Source of the DNA: Pinirhizobacter sp036499745
GTDB taxonomy: Bacteria; Pseudomonadota; Gammaproteobacteria; Xanthomonadales; Rhodanobacteraceae
Assembly (NCBI RefSeq): GCF_036499745.1
Contig: NZ_DASYDG010000030.1
Location: 186,001-250,000 of the forward strand
Length of the DNA: 64,000 nucleotides
Direction: 5' to 3'
This document shows, in pieces, positions 51,790-60,852 of the stretch. The notes beneath the pieces are model-generated. The model had not been told where the DNA came from, searched no databases, and saw nothing but the letters and a program-made list of their open reading frames with translations. Positions within the stretch are counted from its first letter, which is position 1; every line of letters begins with the position of its first letter. The translations under genes were made by a program, and so were the position numbers.

Positions 51790-53271
51790 ATACATCGCGC
51801 GGACGTCATCGCGCATGGCTTGCTGGCTGTCCGGGCGGCTATAGAACATGTGGCCGCCGGGATATTCCTTGACCTGCACCCGCGTGGCGTCGTTCATTTC
51901 CGGCATCTGGTCCACGGTAAGCACCGAGCCCATGAATGGGCAGGAAAGATCATCCCAGCCGTGCACGATCAGCACGCGCAGCTTCGGGTCGATCGCCACC
52001 GCCTCGCGCAGCTGTTCCACCGAACCCTTGCGCAGCTCATCGCCGCCATCCCAGAGCTTGTTCACGTCGTAGCTCAAGGCGTTGTAGCGCGCATCGACCT
52101 TCCAGCCCACGATACGGGTGACGAAATCCACCATCGCCGTGGTGGTTGGCGCGATGATCGAATCCAGGATCGGGTCGTTGTTGCGCTGGGTAGGGTCGAA
52201 CGGGAACGGATCGAAGCTTGTTACATTGGAATCGTAGCGGCTGCCGAGTTTTCCTTCCGCGCGGTAGACCTCGCGCAGGAAGGCCTGGGTTTCCAGGCGT
52301 CCGCCAGCGCGACGCACGAACACCGGGTCCAGTCCGGTCATCTGGGTCACCTTCTGGATCATCCGCTCGGTTCCCTCAGGATCCGTGCGCCCGCGCATCA
52401 GCGTGGTTGCATATTCCCCGCGGGTGTATTCGATCACGTCATGCATGCTCTGGGCGGTGAGCTTGTGCTCACGCTCCAGGTGGGCAGCGGCGATGGATGG
52501 CAAGGTCATCATCCACGGCATCGGCGAGACATCGCCATTGTCGTTCATGGTGGGATTCAAATACGGCGAAACCAGCACCACGCCATTCATCGCCACACCA
52601 AGCTGCGTCTGCAGGTAATGGGTAACGCGCGGGCCACGGAAACCGCCGTAGCTTTCACCCACCAGGTACTTGCGCGAATTCATGCGGCGGTTGTGCAGCA
52701 GCCAGTCATAGACCACACGCGACAAGTAATGGATGTCGGCTTCGGTTTCGTAAAACTGTTTCTTGGCCTCGGCCTCGGGTACACGCGAGCGGCTGAAACC
52801 CGTGCCCACGGGGTCGATGAAGACAAGATCGGTGAAGTCGAGCCAGGTGCCTGGATTGTCGACCAGCGTGGCCGGGTCGGATGAACTGTCGTCCTGCAAG
52901 CCAAAACGCACACGCTTGGGACCGATCGCACCGAGGTTCAGGTATACCGAGGCTGCCCCGGGCCCACCGTTCATGGCGAAAGTCACCGGGCGATCCTTGC
53001 CATCGACGGTGTAGGCGGTGAACACCACGTCGGCGATGGTCTTGCCGTTATCGTCGCGCACCGGCAGCGTACCTACGGTCACGGTGTAGGAAAGCGTCTT
53101 GCCGTCCACGTGGGTGGACTGCTTCACATGGGCGTCGGGCGGGAGATCCTTCAGCGCCGGCTGTTCCTTGCCTGCCTTGTCGGCGGGCTTGTCGCCATCG
53201 GCGAAAGCAGGTACGTGGACCAGGCTGGTGGCGGCCAGCAGCAATGCAGCCAGGGTCGCGCGTCGGATCAT
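51778..53271 (-). CDS. S10-family serine carboxypeptidase, exported
   Basis: 497 residues from the ATG at 53271, beginning with a signal peptide (RRATLAALLLAATSLVHVPAFA). NGGPG is at residues 101-105, the nucleophile S207 in VGESYGGFRGPR, the aspartate in HGWDDLSCP, and the histidine in YPGGHMFY. Removes C-terminal residues in the periplasm or outside. Confidence 0.92.
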   Translation of the reverse strand: MIRRATLAALLLAATSLVHVPAFADGDKPADKAGKEQPALKDLPPDAHVKQSTHVDGKTLSYTVTVGTLPVRDDNGKTIADVVFTAYTVDGKDRPVTFAMNGGPGAASVYLNLGAIGPKRVRFGLQDDSSSDPATLVDNPGTWLDFTDLVFIDPVGTGFSRSRVPEAEAKKQFYETEADIHYLSRVVYDWLLHNRRMNSRKYLVGESYGGFRGPRVTHYLQTQLGVAMNGVVLVSPYLNPTMNDNGDVSPMPWMMTLPSIAAAHLEREHKLTAQSMHDVIEYTRGEYATTLMRGRTDPEGTERMIQKVTQMTGLDPVFVRRAGGRLETQAFLREVYRAEGKLGSRYDSNVTSFDPFPFDPTQRNNDPILDSIIAPTTTAMVDFVTRIVGWKVDARYNALSYDVNKLWDGGDELRKGSVEQLREAVAIDPKLRVLIVHGWDDLSCPFMGSVLTVDQMPEMNDATRVQVKEYPGGHMFYSRPDSQQAMRDDVRAMYSRH

Positions 53272-53402
53272 CGTCAATTCCCCGGAAGGTGAATCCCCGA
53301 GCATACGCAAATCAGGCGGCGGGCGGAGTGTGCAGGAAGACATGGTGTCGTGACTTCCGGCAGGGCTTACATTCGGAAGGTTACCCACCCCACGGATCGC
53401 CC

Positions 53403-55334
53403 ATGACCCCGCGTCGTCTTTTGCTTGCCGCGCTTATCGCCACTGCCCTTTCAGGAACCCTGGCCCAGGCCCAGACCGCGCCCCTGACGCCGGATATTCC
53501 CGCCGCCAAGTGGAACGCGCCCACCACCGGCCAGGATTTCACCAAGACCGAAGTGATGATCCCGATGCGCGACGGGGTGAAGCTGCACACGGTGATCGTG
53601 GTGCCCAAGGGCGCCACCCACGCGCCGATCGTGCTTACGCGCACGCCGTACAACGCCAGCAAGCGCGCCGAGCGCACCGAGGCCTCGGACACGATGATCA
53701 ACGAGCTGCCTCTCTCTGACGAGGATTTCGTCAAGTCCGGTTACATCCGCGTGTACCAGGACATCCGCGGCAAGTACGGTTCGGAGGGCGACTACGTGAT
53801 GACCCGCCCCCTGCGCGGGCCGCTGAACTCCAGCGAAGTCGACCATTCCACCGATGCCTACGACACCATCGACTGGCTGGTAAAGAACGTAAAGGGCAAC
53901 AATGGCAAGGTCGGCATGGTGGGGTCCTCCTACGAAGGCTTCACCGTGGTCATGGCGCTGGTGAACCCTCATCCGGCGCTCAAAGTGGCAGCGCCGCAGA
54001 GCCCGATGGTCGATGGCTGGATGGGCGATGACTGGTTCCACTACGGTGCCTTCCGCCAGACCAACTTCGACTATTTCACCGGTCAGACCACCGCGCGCGG
54101 CAAGGGCAGCGAGGCGCCACGCAGCGGCAACGATGACTACATCAATTTCCTGCGCGCCGGATCCGCCGGCGACTACGCGCACCAGTCGGGTATCGACAGC
54201 CTGCCGTACTGGAAGAAGGTCTCCGAACATCCCAGCTACGATGCCTATTGGCAGAACCAGGCGCTGGACAAGGTGATGGCCTCGATCACCCCGAAGGTGC
54301 CCACCTTGTGGGAACAGGGCCTGTGGGACCAGGAAGACATGTGGGGCGCGATCCACAGCTACCAGGCGATCGAACCGCACGACAAGAACAACAACCTCAA
54401 CTACCTGATCATGGGTCCCTGGCGGCATAGCCAGATCAATGGCGACGGGTTCAGCCTCGGCCCCTTGCTGTGGAACGGTGATACCGCCGAACAGTACCGC
54501 CACGATGTCCTGAAACCCTTCTTCGACCAATACCTGCTCGACGGTGCGCCCAAGGCAGATATCAGCCCGGTGACGATCTACAACACCGGCGAGAACCATT
54601 GGGATCATTTCAAGAAGTGGCCGCTGTCATGTGATACCGGCTGCGCCTCGAAATCCAAACCGCTTTACCTGGAACCGGGCGAGAAGCTCTCCTTCCAGGC
54701 ACCGGCCTCCGGTGGACCGGGCTACGAGGAATACATTTCCGATCCCGCCAAGCCCGTGCCGTACCTGCCGCGACCGATCAAATTTTCCGACCACAAGGCC
54801 TGGACCACCTGGCTGGTGCATGACCAGCGTTTCGTCGACAGCCGGCCTGATGTCCTGAGCTTCACCACCGAGCCCCTGACCGAACCGCTGCGCATCAGCG
54901 GTGTGCCGGAAGTGAACCTCTACGCCTCTACCAGCGGCACCGACAGCGACTGGGTGGTGAAGCTGATCGACGTCTACCCGGATACCGTGGCGGGCACGCC
55001 TGAGATGAGTGGCTACGAGCTTCCGGTATCGCTGGATATCTTCCGTGGCAGGTATCGTGAGAGCTTCTCCGATCCCAAGCCGATCGCGGCCAACCAGCCA
55101 CTGCTGTACAAGTTCGCCCTGCCAACGGCCAACCATGTGTTCCAGCCCGGTCACCGGATCATGGTGCAGGTGCAGTCCAGCCTTTTCCCGCTGTACGACC
55201 GCAACCCGCAGACCTACGTACCAAACATCTTCTTCGCCAAGCCGGCGGACTACCAGAAGGCCACCCAGCGGGTTTATACGGCCCCGGGCACGGCCAGTTT
55301 CATCAACCTGCCGGTGACTTCGGTCAAGCAGTAA
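53403..55334 (+). CDS. CocE/NonD-family (S15-like) alpha/beta hydrolase, exported
   Basis: 643 residues from the ATG at 53403, with a clear signal peptide (RRLLLAALIATALSGTLAQAQ). The nucleophile is S176 in GMVGSSYEGFT; the C-terminal jelly-roll domain (about 420-640) ends with FFAKPADYQKATQRVYTAPGTASFINLPV. The family covers X-Pro dipeptidyl-peptidases, cocaine esterase and glutaryl-acylases; substrate undetermined. Confidence 0.9.
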   Translation: MTPRRLLLAALIATALSGTLAQAQTAPLTPDIPAAKWNAPTTGQDFTKTEVMIPMRDGVKLHTVIVVPKGATHAPIVLTRTPYNASKRAERTEASDTMINELPLSDEDFVKSGYIRVYQDIRGKYGSEGDYVMTRPLRGPLNSSEVDHSTDAYDTIDWLVKNVKGNNGKVGMVGSSYEGFTVVMALVNPHPALKVAAPQSPMVDGWMGDDWFHYGAFRQTNFDYFTGQTTARGKGSEAPRSGNDDYINFLRAGSAGDYAHQSGIDSLPYWKKVSEHPSYDAYWQNQALDKVMASITPKVPTLWEQGLWDQEDMWGAIHSYQAIEPHDKNNNLNYLIMGPWRHSQINGDGFSLGPLLWNGDTAEQYRHDVLKPFFDQYLLDGAPKADISPVTIYNTGENHWDHFKKWPLSCDTGCASKSKPLYLEPGEKLSFQAPASGGPGYEEYISDPAKPVPYLPRPIKFSDHKAWTTWLVHDQRFVDSRPDVLSFTTEPLTEPLRISGVPEVNLYASTSGTDSDWVVKLIDVYPDTVAGTPEMSGYELPVSLDIFRGRYRESFSDPKPIAANQPLLYKFALPTANHVFQPGHRIMVQVQSSLFPLYDRNPQTYVPNIFFAKPADYQKATQRVYTAPGTASFINLPVTSVKQ

Positions 55335-55351
55335 CAGGCCGGTCGCAGGAT

Positions 55352-55378
55352 CCTGTCGCCGGAAACCCCGGCGACAGG
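55352..55378 (+). terminator. Strong hairpin after the CocE-type gene, probable terminator
   Basis: CCTGTCGCCGG (55352-55362) pairs perfectly over 11 bp with CCGGCGACAGG (55368-55378), loop AAACC, followed by GTTTCG. The T-run is short, so termination may be incomplete. Confidence 0.65.
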
Positions 55379-55400
55379 GTTTCGCGCGTATGCTCCATCG

Positions 55401-55769
55401 ATGAAGCCCGCCCCGTGCGCCCTGGTCGTCGATCGTTCATCGCTGGTGGCAGAAACCGTCGCCATGGCGCTGCAGATGATGGGTTACCGCAGTGAATCGG
55501 CCACCAGCTTCCGCGAAGCCCGGCGCCTGTTCCAGCAGATGCCCGCACTCACCCTGCTGATCGCCCATGCCGACCTCGCCGACGAACGCGCAGGCGGCCG
55601 CCTGCTCAATCTTGCCCGGGCGCATCGCGCGGACCTGCCGGTGATCGTGATTTCCTCGCGCTCCCGCCAGGAACTGCCACCGGTTCCGGATGATGTGATC
55701 TTCCTGCGCAAGCCCTTCGACCGGTCGGAGTTGGTCGATGCAATCACCCGGGCGCGGGCTGCGGCGTGA
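55401..55769 (+). CDS. Degenerate response-regulator receiver protein
   Basis: 122 residues forming a stand-alone receiver fold. The pattern ALVVDRSSLVAETVAMALQMMGYRSESATSFREARRLF and the lysine in IFLRKPF (K104) align with normal receivers. The phospho-acceptor position reads TLLIAHADL, with histidine (H56) where aspartate should be, and the acidic pair is reduced to D11-R12. Probably not phosphorylated in the usual way. No kinase gene is nearby. Confidence 0.75.
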   Translation: MKPAPCALVVDRSSLVAETVAMALQMMGYRSESATSFREARRLFQQMPALTLLIAHADLADERAGGRLLNLARAHRADLPVIVISSRSRQELPPVPDDVIFLRKPFDRSELVDAITRARAAA

Positions 55770-56001
55770 GTTGACAGGATTGATTTATCGTCAATGGACG
55801 CACGGCACGTAGGCCGTCATGGCTCCTGATGCCAACTCTATCGAGAACAAACTCGTGCTACCTGGGACCGATGCCTATCGCGTCGTGAGCCCACGCGCCG
55901 ATCCGGTGAGCACGGACATCTAACCTCAGCGCGATCTTCTACTTTCGACCGAGGCAAGCCGTTCTGGCCTTGCGATAACGTAGCCCGCAGGATACATTCA
56001 G

Positions 56002-56298
56002 GTGTATAAGGTCATCATGTCCACGGAGGGCCTGAAATGGCTTGGTTCACTTCGCGATATCCGCACACGAACAAGGATTGCCATCAGGATCAAGCGCCTT
56101 GAACTTGGATATTTTGGCGATGCGAAGAACATCGGTGGCCTTATCGAGCTGCGAATAGACCACGGCCCGGGCTACCGCCTTTACCTGGCAAGGAGAGCCA
56201 GGACAACCTATCTCCTTCTCATCGGCGGCGACAAATCTACCCAATCTCGAGACATTGCCACGGCCCGAAAAATGCTGGCGGCACTCCCGGCAACCTGA
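56002..56298 (+). CDS. HigB/RelE-type toxin (COG3657)
   Basis: 98 residues from the GTG at 56002 (MYKVIMSTEGLKWLGSLRDIRTRTRIAIRIKRLELGYFGDAK...). The block IELRIDHGPGYRLYLARRARTTYLLLIGGDKSTQSRDIATAR is the signature of the HigB-like family of mRNA interferases (phage Gp49-like). The antitoxin follows 14 nt later in the toxin-first order typical for this family. The 232 bases before it contain no supported gene. Confidence 0.9.
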   Translation: MYKVIMSTEGLKWLGSLRDIRTRTRIAIRIKRLELGYFGDAKNIGGLIELRIDHGPGYRLYLARRARTTYLLLIGGDKSTQSRDIATARKMLAALPAT

Positions 56299-56312
56299 CT
56301 CCGAAAGTGGAT

Positions 56313-56597
56313 ATGCCTACCAAATTTGTTCCATTCGATATGGTCGATTTCCTGGACAGTGAGGAAGCCATCGCCACATATCTCAACGAAGCCATCGCCT
56401 CGAATGACCAGGACTTTTTCCTCGCCGCCTTAGGGGATGTAGCAAGGGCGCGCGGCATGGGCAAGATTTCGGCAGCCTCCGGGCTAAGTCGAGAAAGCCT
56501 TTACAAGGCCTTGCGCGCAGGGGCGAATCCCGCGTATTCGACCGTCTCGCGCGTGCTTGCTGCGCTCGGGGTGCATCTGGTGGCTATGCCAGACTGA
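56313..56597 (+). CDS. HigA-type antitoxin with helix-turn-helix (COG3636)
   Basis: 94 residues from the ATG at 56313 (GTG at 56307 is in frame but less likely). N-terminal FLDSEEAIATYLNEAIASNDQDFFLAALGDVARARGMGKISAASGLSRESLYKALRAGANPAYSTVSRVLAALGVHL joins the family's conserved lead to an XRE-type HTH. It neutralises HigB and represses the operon. The stop ends 2 nt before the CCA end of the convergent tRNA-Arg. Confidence 0.92.
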   Translation: MPTKFVPFDMVDFLDSEEAIATYLNEAIASNDQDFFLAALGDVARARGMGKISAASGLSRESLYKALRAGANPAYSTVSRVLAALGVHLVAMPD

Positions 56598-56599
56598 AG

Positions 56600-56676
56600 T
56601 GGCGGCCCCGGCGGGGTTCGAACCCACAACCTCACCCTTAGGAGGGGTGCGCGCTATCCAATTGTGCCACGGGGCC
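56600..56676 (-). tRNA. tRNA-Arg (anticodon CCU)
   Basis: 77 nt on the minus strand. Acceptor GGCCCCG/CGGGGCC, discriminator G and encoded CCA (56602-56600). The anticodon stem CACCC/GGGTG closes loop CTCCTAA, giving anticodon CCT (for AGG). T-loop GGTTCGAACCC. Its 3' end touches the HigBA operon. Confidence 0.97.
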
Positions 56677-56860
56677 GCGAGGCGGCAAGGATAACCGACC
56701 GGGGCCCGGGCATGAAAGGCGAGTGCCTGAAGACGATGCTGCGGGCCGTCCGGCACATGCCGTGGACGATGTTTGCTGCAACGATCCCTGATACGCCCGA
56801 TCCGATGTCGATGCGATTTTGGTTCCTGAGCCGGGCGCCCACCCATGCGAGGAACTCATC

Positions 56861-57616
56861 ATGCGCGCCTTGTGGTCGACCGGTCTCGTTTTCGCCGCCC
56901 TGTGCGTTTCGCACGTCACCGCGGCTTCGGACATCAAACCCTACCTTGCCTCAGCGCTGGCCGACCCGGGCCGAACTGCCGATACCAGGGACGACGCCCG
57001 CCGCAAACCGGGCGAGATGCTCGCTTTTTCCGGAGTGAAGCCTGGCGACAAGGTCGTGGACCTGATCCCGGGCTCAGGCTACTTCACCCGCATCCTGTCC
57101 AAGGTGGTCGGCGACAAGGGCCACGTGTTCGTGGTGTGGCCGGACGAATACGCCAAGGTGGCGCACCCGGATCCTGAAAACAGCAAGGCCCTGGCGGCGA
57201 CACCTGGCTACGGCAACATCACGGTGCTCGAACAGCCGGCCGCGGCCTTCGCCACGCCCGAACCTGTGGACATGGTGCTGACGGTACAGAACTACCACGA
57301 TTATCCCGACGAATTCATGGGCAAGGTCGACCCCGTCGCCTTCGGCCGCGCCGTGTTCAAGTCGCTCAAGCCGGGCGGCACCTTCCTGGTGGTCGACCAT
57401 GTGGCGGCGGCAGGCTCGGGCCTGCGCGACACCGATACCTTGCACCGCATCGATCCGGCGATCGTCAAGAAGGAACTGGCCGAGGCCGGTTTCCAGTTCG
57501 TGGGTGAAAGCACCGCGCTGCGCAACCCTGCGGATGATCACAGCAAGAAGGTTTTCGACCCTTCTATCCGCGGCCACACCGACCAGTTCATCTACAAATT
57601 CCGGCGTCCGAAATAA
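56861..57616 (+). CDS. SAM-dependent methyltransferase with N-terminal signal peptide
   Basis: 251 residues from the ATG at 56861 (GAGGAA eight bases upstream). Residues 1-21 (MRALWSTGLVFAALCVSHVTA) look like a Sec signal peptide. The methyltransferase fold follows: GDKVVDLIPGSGYFTRILSKVVGDKGHVFVVWP (motif I is DLIPGSGYF), NYHDYPDEFMGKV and LKPGGTFLVVDHVAAAGSGLRDTDTLHRIDP. SAM is not known to be available outside the cytoplasm, so either export is not real or the fold has another use. Confidence 0.8.
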   Translation: MRALWSTGLVFAALCVSHVTAASDIKPYLASALADPGRTADTRDDARRKPGEMLAFSGVKPGDKVVDLIPGSGYFTRILSKVVGDKGHVFVVWPDEYAKVAHPDPENSKALAATPGYGNITVLEQPAAAFATPEPVDMVLTVQNYHDYPDEFMGKVDPVAFGRAVFKSLKPGGTFLVVDHVAAAGSGLRDTDTLHRIDPAIVKKELAEAGFQFVGESTALRNPADDHSKKVFDPSIRGHTDQFIYKFRRPK

Positions 57617-57774
57617 GCCACAATTGAAGTTCCGCCAATGACTTGGCCGACGCCCTGGCCGGCCAGGCACCGCCCGGCCCGGTCCAGGCCACGGGGGCGG
57701 ACCCGGGCGCTTTGCTAGAATCGCGGTTTTGGCGGCCTGAGCACGGGTTGCCCCAAGTAACCGCAGGAGTTGTC

Positions 57775-59310
57775 ATGTCCGCTGCAATCCTCAAGGCCCT
57801 CTCCCTTTCGGCCGTGGAATCGGGTTCGTACCTGGGCCAGGGCGAGTGGTCCAAGACCACCGATGCCGGCAAGCTGGAGCCGGTGAACCCCGCCACCGGC
57901 GAAGTCATCGCCGCCGTCCACGCCACCGGCAAGGCGGACTACGAAAAAATCATCGAGCGCGCACAGGCCGCCTACGCCATCTGGCGCACCACGCCGGCGC
58001 CGCGCCGCGGTGAAGCGGTGCGCATCTGTGGCGAGGCGCTGCGCAAGCACAAGGACGCCCTGGGGTCGCTGGTCGCCCTGGAAATGGGCAAGATCAAGCC
58101 TGAGGGCGATGGCGAAGTGCAAGAGATGATCGACATCGCCGACTTCGCCGTGGGCCAGAGCCGCATGCTTTATGGCTACACCATGCATTCGGAACGCCCG
58201 GGCCATCGCATGTACGAGCAGTGGCACCCGATCGGCCTGGTCGGTGTGGTCAGCGCCTTCAACTTCCCTGTCGCCGTCTGGGCATGGAATGCGTTCCTTG
58301 CCGCCATCTGCGGTGATATCACCATCTGGAAGCCGTCGCCACGCACACCGCTGTCGGCCATCGCCACGATGAAGATCGTCAATGCGGCCTTGCGCGACGC
58401 AGGCTTCCCCGACATCTTCTTCCTCTTCAATGACGCCGGTACCGAGCTTGCCCAGGCCTTCGTCGACGACCGCCGCATCCCGTTGTTGAGCTTCACCGGT
58501 TCCACCAAGGTCGGCCGCATGGTCGGCGAGCGCGTGGCAAAGCGCATGGGCCGCAGCCTGCTGGAGCTGGGCGGCAACAATGCCATCATCGTGGACGAAA
58601 GCGCCGACCTGAAGCTGGCCATCCCGGCCATTGTCTTCGGCGCCGTGGGCACTGCCGGCCAGCGCTGCACCAGCACCCGCCGCGTCTTCGTACACCAATC
58701 CATCCATGATGAAGTGCTTGCCACGCTCACGCGCGTCTACGGCCAGGTCGAAGCAAAGATCGGCGATCCCACCCTCGGCACCACGCTGATGGGCCCGCTC
58801 AACAGCCCCGAAGCCGTCAAGGCTTACCTCGATGCGATCGAGAAGGCCAAGGCGGCGGGCGGCAAGGTAGCCACCGGTGGCAAGGCGCTGGCCGATCGCA
58901 AGGGCAACTTCGTCCTGCCGACCATCATCACCGGTCTGTCCAACAAGGATGACATCGTGCAGGCCGAGACTTTCGCGCCGATCCTGTACGTGATGCCGTT
59001 CAAGGACCTCGACGACGCCGTCGCGCAGCAGAACGCCGTGCCGCAGGGACTTTCCTCCGCCATCTTCACCCGTGATCTAAAGGCCGCGGAGAAATACCTC
59101 TCCGCCGCAGGTTCCGATTGCGGTATCGCCAACGTCAACATCGGCACCTCCGGCGCCGAGATCGGCGGCGCCTTCGGTGGCGAGAAGGAAACCGGCGGTG
59201 GCCGCGAGTCGGGTTCGGATGCCTGGAAGGTGTACATGCGCCGCCAGACCAACACCATCAACTACTCCGACGCACTGCCGCTGGCCCAGGGCATCAAGTT
59301 CGAGTTCTGA
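57775..59310 (+). CDS. Aldehyde dehydrogenase, ALDH7 / aminoadipate-semialdehyde type
   Basis: 511 residues from the ATG at 57775 with AGGAG upstream (longer in-frame starts are not used). Catalytic glutamate in LLELGGNNAI and cysteine in FGAVGTAGQRCTSTRRVFVH, cofactor loop FTGSTKVGRMV. The overall pattern (YGYTMHSERPGHRMYEQWHPIGLVGVVSAFNFPVAVWAWN) fits the ALDH7A1/antiquitin group, which oxidises alpha-aminoadipate semialdehyde in lysine breakdown. Overlaps the following SDR gene (TGATG). Confidence 0.92.
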   Translation: MSAAILKALSLSAVESGSYLGQGEWSKTTDAGKLEPVNPATGEVIAAVHATGKADYEKIIERAQAAYAIWRTTPAPRRGEAVRICGEALRKHKDALGSLVALEMGKIKPEGDGEVQEMIDIADFAVGQSRMLYGYTMHSERPGHRMYEQWHPIGLVGVVSAFNFPVAVWAWNAFLAAICGDITIWKPSPRTPLSAIATMKIVNAALRDAGFPDIFFLFNDAGTELAQAFVDDRRIPLLSFTGSTKVGRMVGERVAKRMGRSLLELGGNNAIIVDESADLKLAIPAIVFGAVGTAGQRCTSTRRVFVHQSIHDEVLATLTRVYGQVEAKIGDPTLGTTLMGPLNSPEAVKAYLDAIEKAKAAGGKVATGGKALADRKGNFVLPTIITGLSNKDDIVQAETFAPILYVMPFKDLDDAVAQQNAVPQGLSSAIFTRDLKAAEKYLSAAGSDCGIANVNIGTSGAEIGGAFGGEKETGGGRESGSDAWKVYMRRQTNTINYSDALPLAQGIKFEF

Positions 59311-60074
59311 TGACCGTGCCCACCTCCGGAGCGCTCGACTTCACCGGCCGCCGCGTGGCGGTGGCCGGTGGAAGCCGTGGCATCGGCCGGGCCGTGGTGA
59401 TGGCATTCGCCAATGCGGGCGCGCAGGTTTCCGTCTGTGCCCGTGGCAGGCCCGCGCTCGACGAACTGGCGGCACAGGTGCCCGGCAGGATCCACGTGCA
59501 CGCCGCCGACCTCGCTGACGATACCGCGATCAAGGCATGGATCGACGATGCCGCCCGCGCGATGGGCGGCATCGACATCCTGGTCAACAACGCCACCGGC
59601 TACGGCATGGCCGATGACGAGGACGGCTGGGCGCAAAGCATCGGCGTGGACGTGATGGCCGTGGTGCGCGCCAGCCGCCATGCCCTGCCATGGCTGCGCA
59701 AGGCGTCGTCGCCATGCATCATCACCACCGCGTCGATCGCCGCGCTGCACGCCAGCCCGCACAGTGCACCTTATGCCGCGGCCAAGGCAGCCGTGATGCA
59801 ATACACCACCTCCCAGGCTCTATCGCTCGCTGCCGAACGAATCCGCGTCAACGCCATCGCGCCCGGTTCCATCGCCTTCGCCGATGGCATCTGGGAAAGA
59901 CGCAAGCGCGAGGCTCCCGAGTTATACGCTCGCACGTTGGGCAAGATTCCCTTCGGACGCTTCGGCCGACCCGAAGAAATCGCCAACGTGGCGCTGTTCC
60001 TGGCCTCGCCGCTGGCCGGCTGGGTCACCGGGCAAACGCTTGTCGTGGATGGTGGCCAGATCCTCACCGGCTGA
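59310..60074 (+). CDS. SDR-family oxidoreductase
   Basis: 254 residues. Rossmann motif GGSRGIGRAV, NNATG, catalytic TTASIAALHASPHSAPYAAAK (Ser, YxxxK) and closing GQTLVVDGGQILTG. The ATG at 59310 shares its A with the stop of the aldehyde dehydrogenase gene, so the two probably act in one pathway. Substrate unknown. Confidence 0.9.
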   Translation: MTVPTSGALDFTGRRVAVAGGSRGIGRAVVMAFANAGAQVSVCARGRPALDELAAQVPGRIHVHAADLADDTAIKAWIDDAARAMGGIDILVNNATGYGMADDEDGWAQSIGVDVMAVVRASRHALPWLRKASSPCIITTASIAALHASPHSAPYAAAKAAVMQYTTSQALSLAAERIRVNAIAPGSIAFADGIWERRKREAPELYARTLGKIPFGRFGRPEEIANVALFLASPLAGWVTGQTLVVDGGQILTG

Positions 60075-60086
60075 AGGAGCCATAGC

Positions 60087-60848
60087 ATGACCGACGTCAC
60101 CGCACGCTTCTCCGATCGCGTGGCCAACTACGTACGCTTTCGCCCAGATTATCCGGCCGCCTTGCCGCGCTGGCTGGAGGAACACGCCGGGATGGCCGCC
60201 CATGCGCTCATTGCCGACGTCGGCGCTGGAACGGGCATCACCTCGAAGATGCTGCTTGATGCTGGGCGCCGCGTGGTGGCGGTGGAACCGAATGCGCCCA
60301 TGCGTGAGGCCGCCATCGCCTGGCTCGGCCATGAGCCCGGCTTCAAGGCTGTCGACGGCCGCGCCGAGGCAACCACGCTAGACGACCGCAGCGTCGACGG
60401 CGTGATCGCCGGCCAGGCCTTCCACTGGTTCGACCAGGACGCAACGCGCGCGGAATTCGCCCGCATCGTGCGCCCGGGTGGATTCGTCGCTCTGTTCTGG
60501 AACAGCCGCCGGCTCACCGGCACGCCGTTCCTGGAAGGCTATGAGAAACTGCTCCGTGAGTACGGCGTGGACTATGCCAACGTTGCCGAGAGCTACGCCG
60601 ACGACGATTCGATGCAGGCTTATTTCGGCGACAGCATGATCGGCAAGGACCGCTTCCCCCACAGTAAGCGCCTGGACTACCCCGCGCTGGAGGGACGCCT
60701 GCTATCGTCCTCTTATGTGCCCAAGGCCGGGAGCCCGGCCTACGGGCCAATGCTCCAGGCACTGCGCAGGCTCTTCGACACCACGTCCACGGATGGCCAC
60801 GTGGACTTCGACCACGACACCCGCGTCTACGCCGGACGGATCGCCTGA
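60087..60848 (+). CDS. Class I SAM-dependent methyltransferase
   Basis: 253 residues. Motif I IADVGAGTGITSKMLLDAGRRVVAVEPNAPMREAA, motif II-like SVDGVIAGQAFHWFDQDATRAEFARIVRPGGFVALFWNSR. The pattern RVANYVRFRPDYP at the N terminus is common in this methyltransferase_11 group. 12 nt after the SDR gene and 4 nt ahead of pyrD. Substrate unknown. Confidence 0.88.
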   Translation: MTDVTARFSDRVANYVRFRPDYPAALPRWLEEHAGMAAHALIADVGAGTGITSKMLLDAGRRVVAVEPNAPMREAAIAWLGHEPGFKAVDGRAEATTLDDRSVDGVIAGQAFHWFDQDATRAEFARIVRPGGFVALFWNSRRLTGTPFLEGYEKLLREYGVDYANVAESYADDDSMQAYFGDSMIGKDRFPHSKRLDYPALEGRLLSSSYVPKAGSPAYGPMLQALRRLFDTTSTDGHVDFDHDTRVYAGRIA

Positions 60849-60852
60849 CCTG

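Noticed and set aside
55819..55923. 34-codon frame between the receiver gene and higB (MAPDANSIENKLVLPGTDAY...)
   Set aside because: It begins with a plausible ATG but has no ribosome binding site and no similarity I can name; could be debris of a lost gene.
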